A stretch of 64,000 bases of DNA from an uncultured Cohaesibacter sp. (GCF_963664735.1 NZ_OY761553.1:2185303-2249302), one strand, 5' to 3'; positions 1 to 11,215 are shown, counted from the first letter of the stretch. Notes: generated by a model from the sequence alone, not told the origin. A program made the numbers and translations.

Positions 1-434
1 GCGAACAGCTGCCAAGCATCAGCTCCGGTCTGATAGATTTGCCCGAAAACAGCCAGAAAGACCCCTGTCAGAACAGCAGCAGCCAAAAGCAGCAGCCTTC
101 CCGGCAAACTGGTGGTGGGCAAAAGCCATGCCCCGAAAGCTGCCAGCACAATTCCGGTCTCGATCAGAGCAAGTTTGGCCAAATCCGGAATTGAGGCCCA
201 GTTGAAGGCGAAGAAGAACGTGATGCCGGTCAAAACCAGCCCTGCACCAAAAGCCATCAGCATAACCATTGCCCAGCGAGCCCAGAGGTAGCCGGGATGA
301 AGCCAGCGTAGGCTGTTGATCCGCATTTCCGGATCGATCGAACCCCGCGAGGCCAATTCATCCATCAGGTAGCGATCAATCTTTATGCTCTTGAGCAACT
401 CAAGACTGGCCTGCCCATCAGGCTTTTGTTCCAT
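1..434 (-). CDS. DUF2157-type membrane protein, 5' part only
   Basis: The first 144 codons of a gene that runs off the left edge of the window. The start is the ATG at 434-432, preceded on the minus strand by a GAGG-type ribosome site. A hydrophilic N-terminus of about 50 residues is followed by several closely packed hydrophobic segments, with a pattern (FFAFNW, GQIYQTGADAW) that resembles DUF2157 integral membrane proteins. The FGQIYQTGAD stretch is what I recognise best. The function of the family is unknown and the neighbours do not suggest one. Everything beyond the fourth hydrophobic segment lies outside the window. Confidence 0.75.
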   Translation of the reverse strand, partial: MEQKPDGQASLELLKSIKIDRYLMDELASRGSIDPEMRINSLRWLHPGYLWARWAMVMLMAFGAGLVLTGITFFFAFNWASIPDLAKLALIETGIVLAAFGAWLLPTTSLPGRLLLLAAAVLTGVFLAVFGQIYQTGADAWQLF

Positions 435-544
435 AGCCGGGCGTTCCTCTCGTGATGATCTGGGATATCAACTCACTCATATTCACCCCAAGAATGGGGC
501 CTTTTCAAGATAAATCCCCATAACTGGCCCCAGCTTTATTCAGC

Positions 545-1843
545 TCAAACCGCTTTTCCAATAGCCCTGTCTTTACGATCACGCCAGCGCTCGGTCTGGA
601 AGACAATGACAAGGGAGATGGAACCGCACAGCAAGAAACTGCCAACCATCGCAATGATGGATCCGTCATATATCAACCCGGCAAGCGTCGCGATTGACAT
701 GGCGATGAGTGTTGAGACAGCGCCAATCCAGGCAGAGGCCAGGCCAGCAACAGAACCGACCTCTTCCATGGCCAGACTGTTCATGTTGCCGAACAGCAAG
801 CCGACACAAAAGAACATTGGGCTGAAGAGCAGGAACAAGAGCCAAAGATCGGGGACGAAGCCGAACGGCATGGTGCAGACGATGTTCAAGGCGGCCAGTG
901 CGAGCATCACATAAAGGGCGCGCCGAACCAAAAACCGCATGCCGAAGCGCAAGACCATGCGACTGTTCAAGAAGGACGCAAGCCCCATGGACAAGGCAAG
1001 ACCGGCAAACGCAAAGGGGAAAAGCGTTCCCATGCCATAAGTTGACTGGAAAAGGTCTTGAGCCGTGCTGAGATACAGCAGGAATGGCCCCTGCGCCAAG
1101 CCGGTAGCGACCATGTAACCAACGCAGCTGGGGGTGCTGAAAATCAGTTTCGTGCCTTGCCACAGGTTGGCGGGCGTGACACGGATGCGATTTGCGCTAT
1201 GCAGGGTTTCGTTCTGGCGCACCTGCAGCCAGATGGCGCCAATTGTCGAGAGAAGGATGAACGAGAAGAAGACTGATCGCCAGCCCGCTATTGCCATGAT
1301 TGCCTGTCCCGAAATCGGGGCCAAAGCTGGCACAAAGATAAAGACGCCCATGACGAATGACATGATGCGCGCCATTTCGCGCCCGGCATAAAGGTCGCGC
1401 ACCAGAGCAATCATAACAATTCTGGGGCCAGCCACGCCGAAGCCTTGCAGAAAGCGGCCCAGCAGCAACATTTCAAAGCTAGTCGAAAACCAGCTGATCA
1501 CATTGCCAACGATGAAGATAGCGATACCAATCGACATCCCTTTCTTGCGCCCGATCTGGTCCGATAGTGGGCCGTAAATCAATTGCCCTACTGCCAGACC
1601 GGCAAAGAAAATCGTGATAATCTGTTGCAGTTCCTGCGGTGTCGAGCGCCCGAACTCTTCTCCGATAACGCCAAATGCGGGCATAATGGAATCTGTGCAC
1701 AAGGCTGCCAGCGACATCAGCAGCGCCATGAGAATGATAAATTCCGCAAATGGCATATTCGGTTCGGCGATGTGGGTTCCTCTGGCAGATCGAGCCGGAC
1801 CGGCAGAGGTTTGAGCGCCTTGATGACCGTTTTCATTTGTCAT
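545..1843 (-). CDS. MFS drug-resistance-type transporter, Bcr/CflA family
   Basis: A 12-helix major facilitator of about 432 residues. The open frame extends to 1978, but the first 45 codons upstream look like non-coding sequence. The ATG at 1843 has an AGGAAA site 8 nt ahead and leads into a hydrophilic tail and then the first helix, so I start there. The first helix ends with TDSIMPAF, like the Bcr/CflA signature, and the helix 2-3 loop carries GPLSDQIGRKKG, the MFS motif A. Such proteins export drugs or amino acids by proton antiport across the inner membrane. The substrate cannot be read from the sequence. The gene is monocistronic or read with the DUF2157 gene 110 bp downstream. Confidence 0.85.
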   Translation of the reverse strand: MTNENGHQGAQTSAGPARSARGTHIAEPNMPFAEFIILMALLMSLAALCTDSIMPAFGVIGEEFGRSTPQELQQIITIFFAGLAVGQLIYGPLSDQIGRKKGMSIGIAIFIVGNVISWFSTSFEMLLLGRFLQGFGVAGPRIVMIALVRDLYAGREMARIMSFVMGVFIFVPALAPISGQAIMAIAGWRSVFFSFILLSTIGAIWLQVRQNETLHSANRIRVTPANLWQGTKLIFSTPSCVGYMVATGLAQGPFLLYLSTAQDLFQSTYGMGTLFPFAFAGLALSMGLASFLNSRMVLRFGMRFLVRRALYVMLALAALNIVCTMPFGFVPDLWLLFLLFSPMFFCVGLLFGNMNSLAMEEVGSVAGLASAWIGAVSTLIAMSIATLAGLIYDGSIIAMVGSFLLCGSISLVIVFQTERWRDRKDRAIGKAV

Positions 1844-2412
1844 TTGGAGTTTCCTAAACAACCCGCTATCGGGCACTTCCGAGAGGAGCAAGCAATAGAG
1901 TGATCTTGCAGCGAAGAGAAAGGGAAATTCCGCAGCAATATTCGGATTAAAGAGTATAAGGGTGCAAAATACTTGCAATTATAACGTCAACGCGACAGCT
2001 TCTTAGCATCGAAGATCTTTTGAAACCAGCCCTAATTGACCCACAGCACCCGATGGCAATGGCCCATATCCTATCTCTGCGACCATAGACATCGCCCAAC
2101 CTCTATCAAGGAGAGGATAAACTACCCAACGCGATTACGGTAAAATTTACCAGAATATCGTAAATATCGATAATTTTTTCAAATATAAATAATATTACAT
2201 CTTACATTCATATATTTATATTTGTGTTTTATTTATATAAATTTCCATTATATGTGTTATTACTATTGTATAAATGGAATTTAATCTGATTTTTTTACTT
2301 AAATTTTCAAATAATTAACTAGTTTTACCAATTCTTATAGCAATTCAAACTTGTCAATTTCTTCACTTCCCCAAATTTTGAATAGATTGACGATTGTCAT
2401 TGGAGGCCTGTT
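1844..2412. other. Intergenic region, AT-rich
   Basis: About 570 bases between the divergent MFS and chemoreceptor genes. The central 2140-2340 part is very AT-rich with many T and A runs and no convincing reading frame. It probably carries the promoters of both genes. I see no RNA gene or clear operator in it. Confidence 0.5.
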
Positions 2413-4179
2413 ATGCTTTCCCCAAATTCTTCCCTCTTGCCCCGATGGGCTCACAGCCTAACCGCAAAGATATACTCCATCGTCTTTCTCGCTGTCTTGG
2501 GTATTGGTGCGATAACCTTACAAGCCAGCATCTATAGCAAGATCGATCTTGAGAAATCCAAGGCCGAGGAGCTCCATCATTTGGTACAATCAGCGTTATC
2601 GACGATCTCTGCGTTGCATGACGATGCCAAAACGGGGCTGATAAGTGAGGAAAAGGCCCAAGACGTCGCCAAGTCTGTGCTCTCCAAATTACGCTATGAC
2701 GGAGGGAATTATTTCTGGATCAACGATCTGGACCACCGGATGATCATGCATGGCGCTAATCCGGAAGCGGAAGGCCAGAGCTTTGCCCAGACAAAAGACG
2801 CAAATGGTCTTTACTACTTTCAGGAATTTGTAAAACAGGGCAAAAAGCCCGGCGGTGGGGTGGTCCGATATTTAACACCCCGTCCCGGAGAAACCGAACC
2901 AACGTCTAAAATGTCCTATGTAGAGTCCTACGCGCCATGGGGCTGGATCATCGGCACGGGCACATATATCGATGATCTGGATGCATTGTTCTGGGATAAT
3001 CTCACTGACCTATTGACCAGCTCAACAGTCATTTTCCTCATTATCCTTGGTTGCTCCGCTCTGTTGGCAACCTCGATAACATTGCCAATTCGCAAGCTGG
3101 TCAAAACCATGCTGCAGTTGGCAGACGGCAAGCTCGAAGTCGACATTTCACAAAGCGCACGACAGGATGAGATTGGCGAAATGAGCAAGGCCATGATGGT
3201 GTTTCGCACCAATGCTGCAGAGAGAAAGCATCTGGAGATTGAACAAGCCAACCAGAAAGCCGAAGCCGAGGAACAGAGATGTCAAATGGTCAACGAACTG
3301 GCTGATGCATTTGATCTGAATGTCGGCTCGATCATCGAGCAGGTTCAACAGGCAGCAACCTTGCTTGAGGAAGAGTCAATCGGGCTGGCTGACAGATCGA
3401 TAGAAAACAATCAAAGACTGCATGCGGTTCACTCAGCCATGGAGGATTCAAGCCGCAATGTACAGACGGTTGCTTCCGCATCAGAAGAAATGACAGCCTC
3501 GATTTGTGAAATTTCAAATCAAGTCACCGATAGCGGCAAGGTTTCTCGCCATGCCATGGATGAGGTCAAGCGGGCAAACACCGTTATTTCCGAACTTTCT
3601 CAATCTTCCAACGCCATAGGCAAGATTGTTGGCCTCATTCAGGATATCGCAGCACAAACCAATCTGCTGGCCCTCAACGCCACGATCGAAGCGGCTCGCG
3701 CAGGAGAAGCAGGCAAAGGTTTTGCCGTCGTTGCGGCTGAAGTGAAAGACCTGGCATCACAGACCGGCAAAGCGACCGAAGAAATCTCTAGCCAGATTTC
3801 CGATATTCAAAATGGTATCGGAGATGCCGTCCATGCAGTGGGAGAGGTGGAAAATATCATCCATCAAATGACCGTTATTTCTGGCACCATTGCCGCCGCA
3901 GTGGAGCAACAGGGCATCTCTGCTGGAGAAATAAGTGAGAGTATTGTGCATACCGCAACGGGCACCAGAGAAATCGCAAATAATACAAGCGTGATGGGTG
4001 ACCTGGTACAATCGAATGCCCAGAGTGCCGAGACCATGTCTCACAATACCAATCATCTTAGCTCGCAGATCGAAGCACTCGCCCATCAGGTCCAGCATTT
4101 TCTTGATACGGTGCGCGCTGAAAGCAAGAAGAAGAACCACGCCCCTCACTTTGACAAAATATCAAATATGAATATGTAG
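2413..4179 (+). CDS. Methyl-accepting chemotaxis protein (Cache-HAMP-MCP)
   Basis: A 588-residue transmembrane chemoreceptor. An N-terminal helix (about 16-37) anchors it. A periplasmic single-Cache-type sensor follows (about 40-190), with the [11 protein letters not shown] and [13 protein letters not shown] signatures typical of such domains in MCPs. A second helix (about 200-222) leads into a HAMP domain. The signalling tip around residues 415-450 contains [20 protein letters not shown], the conserved hairpin that contacts CheA and CheW. It should relay binding of a small ligand, often a carboxylate in this family, to the flagellar motor. The ATG follows a GGAGG site at 2401-2405. A second receptor of the same architecture lies 3.4 kb downstream. 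Confidence 0.93.
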   Translation: MLSPNSSLLPRWAHSLTAKIYSIVFLAVLGIGAITLQASIYSKIDLEKSKAEELHHLVQSALSTISALHDDAKTGLISEEKAQDVAKSVLSKLRYDGGNYFWINDLDHRMIMHGANPEAEGQSFAQTKDANGLYYFQEFVKQGKKPGGGVVRYLTPRPGETEPTSKMSYVESYAPWGWIIGTGTYIDDLDALFWDNLTDLLTSSTVIFLIILGCSALLATSITLPIRKLVKTMLQLADGKLEVDISQSARQDEIGEMSKAMMVFRTNAAERKHLEIEQANQKAEAEEQRCQMVNELADAFDLNVGSIIEQVQQAATLLEEESIGLADRSIENNQRLHAVHSAMEDSSRNVQTVASASEEMTASICEISNQVTDSGKVSRHAMDEVKRANTVISELSQSSNAIGKIVGLIQDIAAQTNLLALNATIEAARAGEAGKGFAVVAAEVKDLASQTGKATEEISSQISDIQNGIGDAVHAVGEVENIIHQMTVISGTIAAAVEQQGISAGEISESIVHTATGTREIANNTSVMGDLVQSNAQSAETMSHNTNHLSSQIEALAHQVQHFLDTVRAESKKKNHAPHFDKISNMNM

Positions 4180-4221
4180 TTCCATAATCTCCACCAATAG
4201 TAAATTGCTAAAGATAAATAC

Positions 4222-4254
4222 AACTGCGTCCAATATTGGGCGCAGTTTTGTATT
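4222..4254 (+). terminator. Intrinsic terminator after the first chemoreceptor
   Basis: A 10-bp stem (AACTGCGTCC with GGGCGCAGTT, one wobble pair) with a 6-nt loop, followed by TTTT. It lies 43 bp after the chemoreceptor stop codon. Confidence 0.8.
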
Positions 4255-4443
4255 TTGACGACTAAAAGTTGCTTTACTTTATTTTATACTTATTTCAACT
4301 ATTTTCATCGAACATCGATTGAAAGATATCAGAATATATATTTGTAAACCATGACCAAAACTCATCCTTGCAAAATAATAGGTAGCAAGGCATGACGGTG
4401 ACAGCACAAGAAATGTGCCGCATGGACGGGAGCAGAAAGACCG

Positions 4444-7308
4444 ATGAAAGAGCTGTTTCGCAGAAGCCAGTTATTTTCTGTGTTTCTTATTGTATCTTCC
4501 GTCACTTTCCTCGACGAAGTCATTCTTGCCGAATTTATCCAACCAGATGAATTGGAAGAAACAAGCCTCCTGTTCAAAGGTTTCGCCCAGTATCTTTTGT
4601 TGATTGCTCTCTCTTTTGGTGTGCTGCTGATGTTTGGATACATAAACAGCCGTAAGCAAACCAAAATACTGATGCAAGAACGCGACAAATCCAGAAAGCT
4701 CGCAGCGCAGTTACGATCACACAAGCTTGGGATTGATGCTCACGCCATTGTTTCGATCACCACGCCCCAAGGCAAGATCACCTATGCGAACGAAAGCTTC
4801 TGCAAAATATCTCAATACAGCCTTTCAGAATTGATCGGGCAGGACCATAGGCTTCTCAGTTCCCGCGTTCATGATGTCTCATTTTTCAATTCCATCTACA
4901 AGACGATCGAAAATGGAAAGCCATGGTCTGGTGAAATCTGCAATCGCGCCAAAGACGGCTCGCTCTTTTGGGTTGCCACCACCATTATGCCCATTATCAG
5001 CGCTGCTGGAAAACTGGAAGAAGTCATTGCCATCAGAACTGACATCACGGACATGAAGCGCAAAGAGAGTGAGCTCAAATCCAGCAGCGATTTGCTGAAC
5101 TCGACTTTCGAAAATTTCCCCGGCGGTATCAGTGTATTCGATGCGGACAAGAATCTTGTCCTGGCAAACAAAGCCTACTACGAATTGCAGGGTAACTCTC
5201 CTGAAGCATTTCCCATTGGCAGTAACCTTGCGGATTTGCTGCGAAAAAATGTAAGAAACGGCCTATATGGCGAAGTTGATGAAGATAGCTTTATCGAAGA
5301 CAGCTTCAAAATGCTAGATCGTGGCCAACCCAACCAGTTTCTCATAACGGCAGCTAGCGGACGGGTCGTTGAGCTGAAAAGCTGGCCCCTTGAAGACGGC
5401 AGCATAGTACTGGCCCATTATGATGTCACTGAACGCCACAACATGCTGAAAGACCTCACCCGCAAGAATGAAGAAGCCAAAGCCAGCGCTGAAAAGCTGC
5501 TCGCCGCACAAAAAGCAGAAGAAGAAGCTCACAAGCGTTTGATAAACTCCATCAATTCAATGAGTGGAGGCTTTGCTTTATGGGATTCCAACGCAAGGTT
5601 GGTCATTGCAAACGCGTCATTCATTGAGCACCACAAGGAAATAAGCGACCTGATCCATCCCGGCGTCCCTGCCAGAGAACTGCTGGAAGCTGGCCACAAG
5701 GTCAATTTGTGGAATTGGAAGCGCTTTGAAAGCAACAAGAGAGTTGATATTTTCTACGAGATGTTTACCTCGGATGAAGATTTTTCGGAATCCGTCGAAA
5801 CGAGTGACGGGCACTATCTCAATCTCTATTGCACCAAGCTGCCAAATGGAGACATTACCACCAATTTCATTGATGCGACGGAAGACAGAAGACGCGAGGC
5901 AGAACTTCTACGCGCGCGTGATGCTCTGGCGCACATCGCCTATTATGATGCCCTGACCACACTGCCAAACAGGGCCAAAGGCCAGCAAGACCTTGAGACC
6001 CTGTTCGAAAACAAAAAATCAGGTGAACGATTTGCGATCATTCAGATCGATCTGGATAAATTCAAGCGCGTGAACGACACACTCGGACACGGCTGTGGCG
6101 ACCATCTCTTGCAGGAAATAGGAAATCGGCTCGCGTTTCTTTCTTCCAAAGTCACCAATTTCCAACCCTATCGCTGGGGTGGTGATGAATTTGTTGCAAT
6201 CGTGACCGATGTTCACAACGACCAGCTAGAGAGCCTGTGTCAGGAACTGACCGATCTGATCGCCATTCCGGTTCAATGCGAGGGCTCAACCATATGGCCG
6301 ACCGTTAGCCTTGGTGTCTCAATTTATCCTGATGACGCCAAGGATTTTCCGTCGCTTATGATGTATGCGGACCTTGCCCTATACAAAACCAAGGAAATGG
6401 GCAGGGACGGCTATCAATTCTTCTCCGCAGAAATGAAAGAAAAGCTTGATAGTGAAGCATCTCTGGAAAGTGATATTCGTTCTGCCTTGAAGAATGATGA
6501 ATTCGAAATGCACTTCCAGCCCCAAATCAGCACGCTGGATGAGAGCATAACAGGCATCGAGGCGCTCGTGCGCTGGAACCATCCTCACAGAGGGCAGCTA
6601 CCACCTGCGATGTTCATGGATATCATCGAAAGCAACGGCATGGCGGCGACGCTGGGCAATATCATCTTCGAGAAGGCCATGTGGGCTGCGCGCCAATGGA
6701 TCGATGAGGGGCTCTCCTTCGGTCGCCTGTCCGTCAATCTTTCGCCAGCGCATCTCAAGCGGAAAACGCTGGTCGACGATTTTTGCCACAATATGGAAAA
6801 GTATCAAATTAATCCGAATATGCTGGCGGTTGAGCTCCTTGAGGGAGTTCTGCTTGATGATGCCTATTCCAACATCAATGAGCTGTTTGAGATTCTTTCC
6901 GCAAAAGGTGTCCATGTCGAACTGGACGACTTCGGAACCGGTTATGCCTCCCTCTCCCACTTGTCCAACCTGCCCATCGACGGCATCAAGATCGACAGGT
7001 CTTTTGTCAATAATATCGTCGTCAACAAGAAGCAGAAGGCAATTGTTGGCGTGGTCATGTCCATGTCAAAACTGATGCAGTTGCGGGTCGTCTGCGAGGG
7101 CATTGAAACCCATCAGCAGCTTTCTACGGTGTCTCAGATCGCAAATTGCTCTGTGCAGGGATATCTCGTTTCCCGCCCGCTCAGCTTTACCGATATGACC
7201 AAATGGATCAGAGAAGAGCGTAACATTGGACAACTTTCCCCTGCTGGCCCAAGGCAAGTAAGAAAAGAGCATACCTCAATCGCATCCAATGCAGTAAATA
7301 CGAAATAG
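4444..7308 (+). CDS. Membrane PAS-GGDEF-EAL protein (c-di-GMP turnover)
   Basis: A 954-residue protein with two hydrophobic segments near the N-terminus (about 8-28 and 47-67), a clear PAS domain (about 93-205), two further PAS-like segments (about 215-335 and 360-480), a GGDEF domain and an EAL domain. The cyclase signature is intact (GGDEF at residues 579-583). The phosphodiesterase side also keeps its key groups: EAL before VRWNH, the Asn of SVNLS, DDFGTGY, KIDRSF, the Glu of EGIET and QGY. Both activities are therefore possible, with PAS input selecting the direction. It sits between two chemoreceptors on the same strand, which hints at linked control of motility, but intergenic gaps on both sides argue for its own promoter. 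Confidence 0.92.
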   Translation: MKELFRRSQLFSVFLIVSSVTFLDEVILAEFIQPDELEETSLLFKGFAQYLLLIALSFGVLLMFGYINSRKQTKILMQERDKSRKLAAQLRSHKLGIDAHAIVSITTPQGKITYANESFCKISQYSLSELIGQDHRLLSSRVHDVSFFNSIYKTIENGKPWSGEICNRAKDGSLFWVATTIMPIISAAGKLEEVIAIRTDITDMKRKESELKSSSDLLNSTFENFPGGISVFDADKNLVLANKAYYELQGNSPEAFPIGSNLADLLRKNVRNGLYGEVDEDSFIEDSFKMLDRGQPNQFLITAASGRVVELKSWPLEDGSIVLAHYDVTERHNMLKDLTRKNEEAKASAEKLLAAQKAEEEAHKRLINSINSMSGGFALWDSNARLVIANASFIEHHKEISDLIHPGVPARELLEAGHKVNLWNWKRFESNKRVDIFYEMFTSDEDFSESVETSDGHYLNLYCTKLPNGDITTNFIDATEDRRREAELLRARDALAHIAYYDALTTLPNRAKGQQDLETLFENKKSGERFAIIQIDLDKFKRVNDTLGHGCGDHLLQEIGNRLAFLSSKVTNFQPYRWGGDEFVAIVTDVHNDQLESLCQELTDLIAIPVQCEGSTIWPTVSLGVSIYPDDAKDFPSLMMYADLALYKTKEMGRDGYQFFSAEMKEKLDSEASLESDIRSALKNDEFEMHFQPQISTLDESITGIEALVRWNHPHRGQLPPAMFMDIIESNGMAATLGNIIFEKAMWAARQWIDEGLSFGRLSVNLSPAHLKRKTLVDDFCHNMEKYQINPNMLAVELLEGVLLDDAYSNINELFEILSAKGVHVELDDFGTGYASLSHLSNLPIDGIKIDRSFVNNIVVNKKQKAIVGVVMSMSKLMQLRVVCEGIETHQQLSTVSQIANCSVQGYLVSRPLSFTDMTKWIREERNIGQLSPAGPRQVRKEHTSIASNAVNTK

Positions 7309-7544
7309 AATCATTGGTTGTATTTTACATATACAAATATCTAAAGTAGATTTTCCAAGTAAATCCTTCATGCAATTCACATGACATCAGTTTTTATACG
7401 TATTTTTTGAGTTTGCACTGCACCTCTGCGCTACATATGCAAAATTATGCTTTGTTTTGTTTGAATATTTCAAAATATTAATGATTACTTAGGTTGTTTA
7501 CCTGAAAATTACCGTAATCATAATATGCGCAGGTCTGGATAATC

Positions 7545-9239
7545 ATGATATCAAAGCTCCCCCTCTCCTGGAAAATAGCAGCACCGACTATTGCCGTCTT
7601 TGTCTTTATGCTGGCACTCTCCGCGGTCAGCCTGACAAACTTGAAAAGTTCTATGCGTGCCGAACGCATAAACAGCCTGAAAGATATAACCCACGCAGCA
7701 CAAACCATCGCGCAATCATTTTACGCTTTGGAAAGCAGCGGCGAGCTTACGCGAGAAGAAGCGCAGGAACGCACCAAAGAAGCGATTAATGCGATCCGCT
7801 TTGATGAAGGTACGGGATATATCTTCGTCTATCAATATGATGGAACAAACCTTGTCTTGCCGAACAAGAAACTGGTTGGCAAAAATCTTCTCGACATGAA
7901 AGATCCAACTGGCCGCTTTCTGGTCAAGGACATGATCGACATCGCCAAACAGGGCGGTGGTGAATATTCATATTACTGGCCAAAACCTGGCAGCGACGCC
8001 GATATTGAAAAGCTGAGCTGGGCTGAGCCTGTCCCCGAATGGCAGTGGATGCTTGGAACGGGCGTCTATATCGACGACATGGACGCAGCCTTCCTCAGCC
8101 AAGCGATGATTGTTGGTCTGGCCACACTTATTGCCTTGGTCATTGCAGGCGTTGTATCCTTCATTGTCATCCGCTCAATCAACAGGCCTATAACCGGTCT
8201 GGTCGCCAACATGCGTTCTCTGGCAGATGGTAATTCAAACATTACAGTTGCCGATCAGAACCGTCACGATGAAATCGGACATATGGCACAGGCCATGCAG
8301 GTCTTCGTGGACAATGAGACCAGCCGCAAGAGTCTGATGGCCGAACAAGAGCAAAATCGAAACGAAGCTTTGCAGCGTGGTGAAAAAGTTCAATCACTGT
8401 GTAAGGCATTTGATGAAGAAGTTGCTCGCATGCTGGCCACTGTCGGGGATGCTGCAAAAGGCTTGCAGGACGCTTCCCAGATGATGAGTGCAGACGCTCA
8501 AAGCACATCTGCGCAAAGTGAGCAGGTATCAAGTGCGTCCGCTCAAGCTTCCAACAATGTGGAAGCGGTGGCATCAGCCGCAGAAGAACTTGCAGCCTCG
8601 GTAACTGAAGTTGCCCGTCAGGTGCAGTCCTCCAACGACATGGCCTTGAAGGCGTCATCAGAGGCAACCAGCACCAATGATCGTGTGGAAAGACTTGCCC
8701 AGGCAGCCAAGCAGATTTCCGAAGTCGTAACCCTCATTCAGGCCATTGCAGAGCAAACCAACCTTCTGGCACTGAATGCGACCATCGAAGCTGCCCGTGC
8801 AGGGGAAGCTGGCAAAGGCTTTGCTGTTGTGGCCGCAGAAGTCAAGGAACTGGCGAACCAGACGAGCAAGGCAACCGAAGAGATCGACAAGCAGATTTCT
8901 GAAATTCAGCACGAAACCAATCTTGCGGTAAGTGCCATCTCCGAAATCTCCGAGACGATCGAAAGCCTGAGCTCCATCTCTAGCCAGATTGCAGTTGCTG
9001 TTGATCAGCAGAGACTGGCAACTGAAGAAATTGCGACAAATGTCACGCAGGCTTCCCGTGTTACCCATGAGGTTTCCCAGAGCATTGGCAACGTGACACA
9101 AACGGCTGAGAAAACGCGCGAAACCTCCTCCGTGGTTCATAATTCCTCCCTGCAATTGCAGCAAGAGGCAGACCATTTGAGAAAACGCGTCAACGGTTTT
9201 CTTGATGACGTTCGCAAGCAATCCAGCACCGCCGCCTGA
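7545..9239 (+). CDS. Methyl-accepting chemotaxis protein (Cache-HAMP-MCP)
   Basis: A 564-residue receptor with the same plan as the one at 2.4 kb: an N-terminal helix (about 10-30), a Cache-type periplasmic domain ending in [13 protein letters not shown], a second helix (about 188-210), HAMP, and the MCP signalling domain with the same [20 protein letters not shown] tip. The Cache region differs clearly from the first receptor ([11 protein letters not shown] rather than [10 protein letters not shown]), so the ligand may differ. The 236-bp AT-rich gap upstream should hold its promoter, and a strong terminator follows 42 bp after the stop. Confidence 0.93.
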   Translation: MISKLPLSWKIAAPTIAVFVFMLALSAVSLTNLKSSMRAERINSLKDITHAAQTIAQSFYALESSGELTREEAQERTKEAINAIRFDEGTGYIFVYQYDGTNLVLPNKKLVGKNLLDMKDPTGRFLVKDMIDIAKQGGGEYSYYWPKPGSDADIEKLSWAEPVPEWQWMLGTGVYIDDMDAAFLSQAMIVGLATLIALVIAGVVSFIVIRSINRPITGLVANMRSLADGNSNITVADQNRHDEIGHMAQAMQVFVDNETSRKSLMAEQEQNRNEALQRGEKVQSLCKAFDEEVARMLATVGDAAKGLQDASQMMSADAQSTSAQSEQVSSASAQASNNVEAVASAAEELAASVTEVARQVQSSNDMALKASSEATSTNDRVERLAQAAKQISEVVTLIQAIAEQTNLLALNATIEAARAGEAGKGFAVVAAEVKELANQTSKATEEIDKQISEIQHETNLAVSAISEISETIESLSSISSQIAVAVDQQRLATEEIATNVTQASRVTHEVSQSIGNVTQTAEKTRETSSVVHNSSLQLQQEADHLRKRVNGFLDDVRKQSSTAA

Positions 9240-9280
9240 TGGCCAAAGGCTGATTGCCTGAAAGATCTGACGTAAAGATA

Positions 9281-9312
9281 AACGCCTGGACAAATTCTGT
9301 CCGGGCGTTTGT
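9281..9312 (+). terminator. Intrinsic terminator, second chemoreceptor
   Basis: A 12-bp stem (AACGCCTGGACA with TGTCCGGGCGTT, one wobble) with a 5-nt loop, ending in TTT. It lies between convergent genes and may also stop transcripts of the MFS gene that ends at 9380. Confidence 0.8.
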
Positions 9313-9379
9313 CATTTAGGCTCCCTGATGGGATTGGGCAATTTTTGGCAGCATCACGCCGTGATGGTGCCTTGAATAT

Positions 9380-10777
9380 TCAGGCATCACCTTTCTGGCT
9401 CGGCTCACCAGTATTATTATCTTCTGCTGTCGGGGCATCCTCCGGCGAGACTTTTTCCCCTTCATCGGATGCTGGTTCTGCTTCCTTGCTAACCTCTTCA
9501 TTCTCGTCAGAAGGCTCCCATTCTTCAGGCACCACAACGAAGCGATCTTCTTCGCTAAAGACTTCTGGCGAGACCACACCAAGCACGGCCGCCGTTGCGG
9601 CAAGATCGAAGTCTTCCTTGTGTTGCTCGAGCACAGCATCTTTCTGGCGAATGCGGATCAGCAAATAAACGGCAAGAACGACGAGCAGAATGCTAGGAAA
9701 CAGGAACAGGGCATCTGGCCCGTAAAACTGCATCAGAATAGAGATGATAGACGGACCTATGGCCGATCCCAAACCGTAGGAAACCAACAGTCCTGCGGCC
9801 ATTCGCACATATCCGCTTTCTTTTGCATTGTCATAACCATGAGCGGCAGCAAGCGAATAGGCGGGCTGAGTGAGCGCTCCGATAAGCGCGCCAACAAGCA
9901 GGAAGAGATAAAACGGAATATCGTGCAAGAAAGTAATGCCAATAGAGGCTGCTGCCCCCAAAATACTGATGACCAACAGCACTATACGGCGATCCATGCG
10001 ATCCGAAAAACGACCTAGCGGCCATTGACTAATAATGCCGCCCAACCCGAGCATGGCAGCAAACACGGGAGCCTGAGTGAGTGAATCATACCCCTTCTCA
10101 ACGGCATAAATAGGCGCAAAGGTTATCTGCGAACCAAGCACAACACCAATCAGAAAAGCCGAGATAATCGCCGCTTGCGAGGTTTTGAATACACGCCGAA
10201 GATCCAGCTTCACCATTGCGATGGGAGCTGGCTGGGCTGCCTTTGTCATGGCGACCGGCATGACCGCAACGGAAATGATGATCGATGCAATGGCGAACAG
10301 AAAATAGCCCTGAGGCTGCGCCAAGGTCACCATCAACTGGCCTGATGTAAATGCGGCATAGTTGACGATAATATAAGCCGACATAACCAAGCCACGATTT
10401 TCGTTATCGGCAAACTCATTCAGCCAACTCTCGATGATGAGATAGAGACCCGAAATACAAAAACCGGTGATAAAGCGGAACAGAATCCAGGCATGGGCTT
10501 CCGTGACCAACGGATGCAACAGTGCCGCAGCAGACATGGAGGACACCATAACGGCAAAGCCGCGGATATGCCCTGCCCTGACAACAACATGCGGGGTGAT
10601 AATGCCCCCCAGAACGAAGCCTGCGAAATAGGCCGACGCAGCCAAACCAATCAGAAAATTACTGAATTCATAGGCGCGTGAAGCCAGCGGAATGAGCGTG
10701 GTCTGCAAACCATGCCCCAGCAGCAGCAAGGTTACAGAAATGAGCAGAGAGGCAATCGGTGCAAATATCTTGGCCAT
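9380..10777 (-). CDS. MFS transporter, YcaD-like, with long acidic C-tail
   Basis: A 465-residue major facilitator with 12 predicted helices in residues 1-385. The N-terminus (LLGHGLQTTLIPLAS) and the loop GRFSDRMDRR resemble the YcaD-like group of uncharacterised transporters. After the last helix comes a tail of about 80 residues that is rich in Glu, Asp, Ser and Pro and likely disordered in the cytoplasm. Such a tail is not usual for the family. The substrate is unknown. The stop lies 67 bp from the terminator of the convergent chemoreceptor gene. Confidence 0.82.
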   Translation of the reverse strand: MAKIFAPIASLLISVTLLLLGHGLQTTLIPLASRAYEFSNFLIGLAASAYFAGFVLGGIITPHVVVRAGHIRGFAVMVSSMSAAALLHPLVTEAHAWILFRFITGFCISGLYLIIESWLNEFADNENRGLVMSAYIIVNYAAFTSGQLMVTLAQPQGYFLFAIASIIISVAVMPVAMTKAAQPAPIAMVKLDLRRVFKTSQAAIISAFLIGVVLGSQITFAPIYAVEKGYDSLTQAPVFAAMLGLGGIISQWPLGRFSDRMDRRIVLLVISILGAAASIGITFLHDIPFYLFLLVGALIGALTQPAYSLAAAHGYDNAKESGYVRMAAGLLVSYGLGSAIGPSIISILMQFYGPDALFLFPSILLVVLAVYLLIRIRQKDAVLEQHKEDFDLAATAAVLGVVSPEVFSEEDRFVVVPEEWEPSDENEEVSKEAEPASDEGEKVSPEDAPTAEDNNTGEPSQKGDA

Positions 10778-11215
10778 TGATACCGTCCTTGAAAGTGGTC
10801 CGCGAGATTTGCTCGTAAGCTAACAGTTGATCGTGGGATTTGAATTTCTGTTCCAATCTATCTTGGCTTGGAAAGCAAGAAAACAGGCTTTGGAACTTTG
10901 AATGTCGATGCCGCCACCCTTGGGGGAATTTGCCCAGTGATGCAAGGAAAAAATTGCTACATACATAGGGAATTCTGCTCCATGACAAATAGGCTACGCC
11001 TCATGGCTTCAGCCTTCACCCCTCCACTTTGCGCATATGTTTTCATACCGCGTGTTTATTTCGGCTCGATAACAGGCCATATTGAGAGAAGGCAGAGGCT
11101 GAGGCTAAACTACGCGCGATGATGGCCAGAAGATGACAGGCGATACAAAATTGGCAATTGAAGCGCTGAGGATACACCCTCGCGTCTTCGCCTGCACCTC
11201 TGTAGGAAACGAGCA
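10778..11215. other. Intergenic region
   Basis: 438 bases between the divergent MFS and SRAP genes. No convincing frame, hairpin or EcfG-type promoter was found. A GGAAC at about 10894 lacks a GTT at the right distance. Short ORFs here have no ribosome site or coding pattern. Confidence 0.4.
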
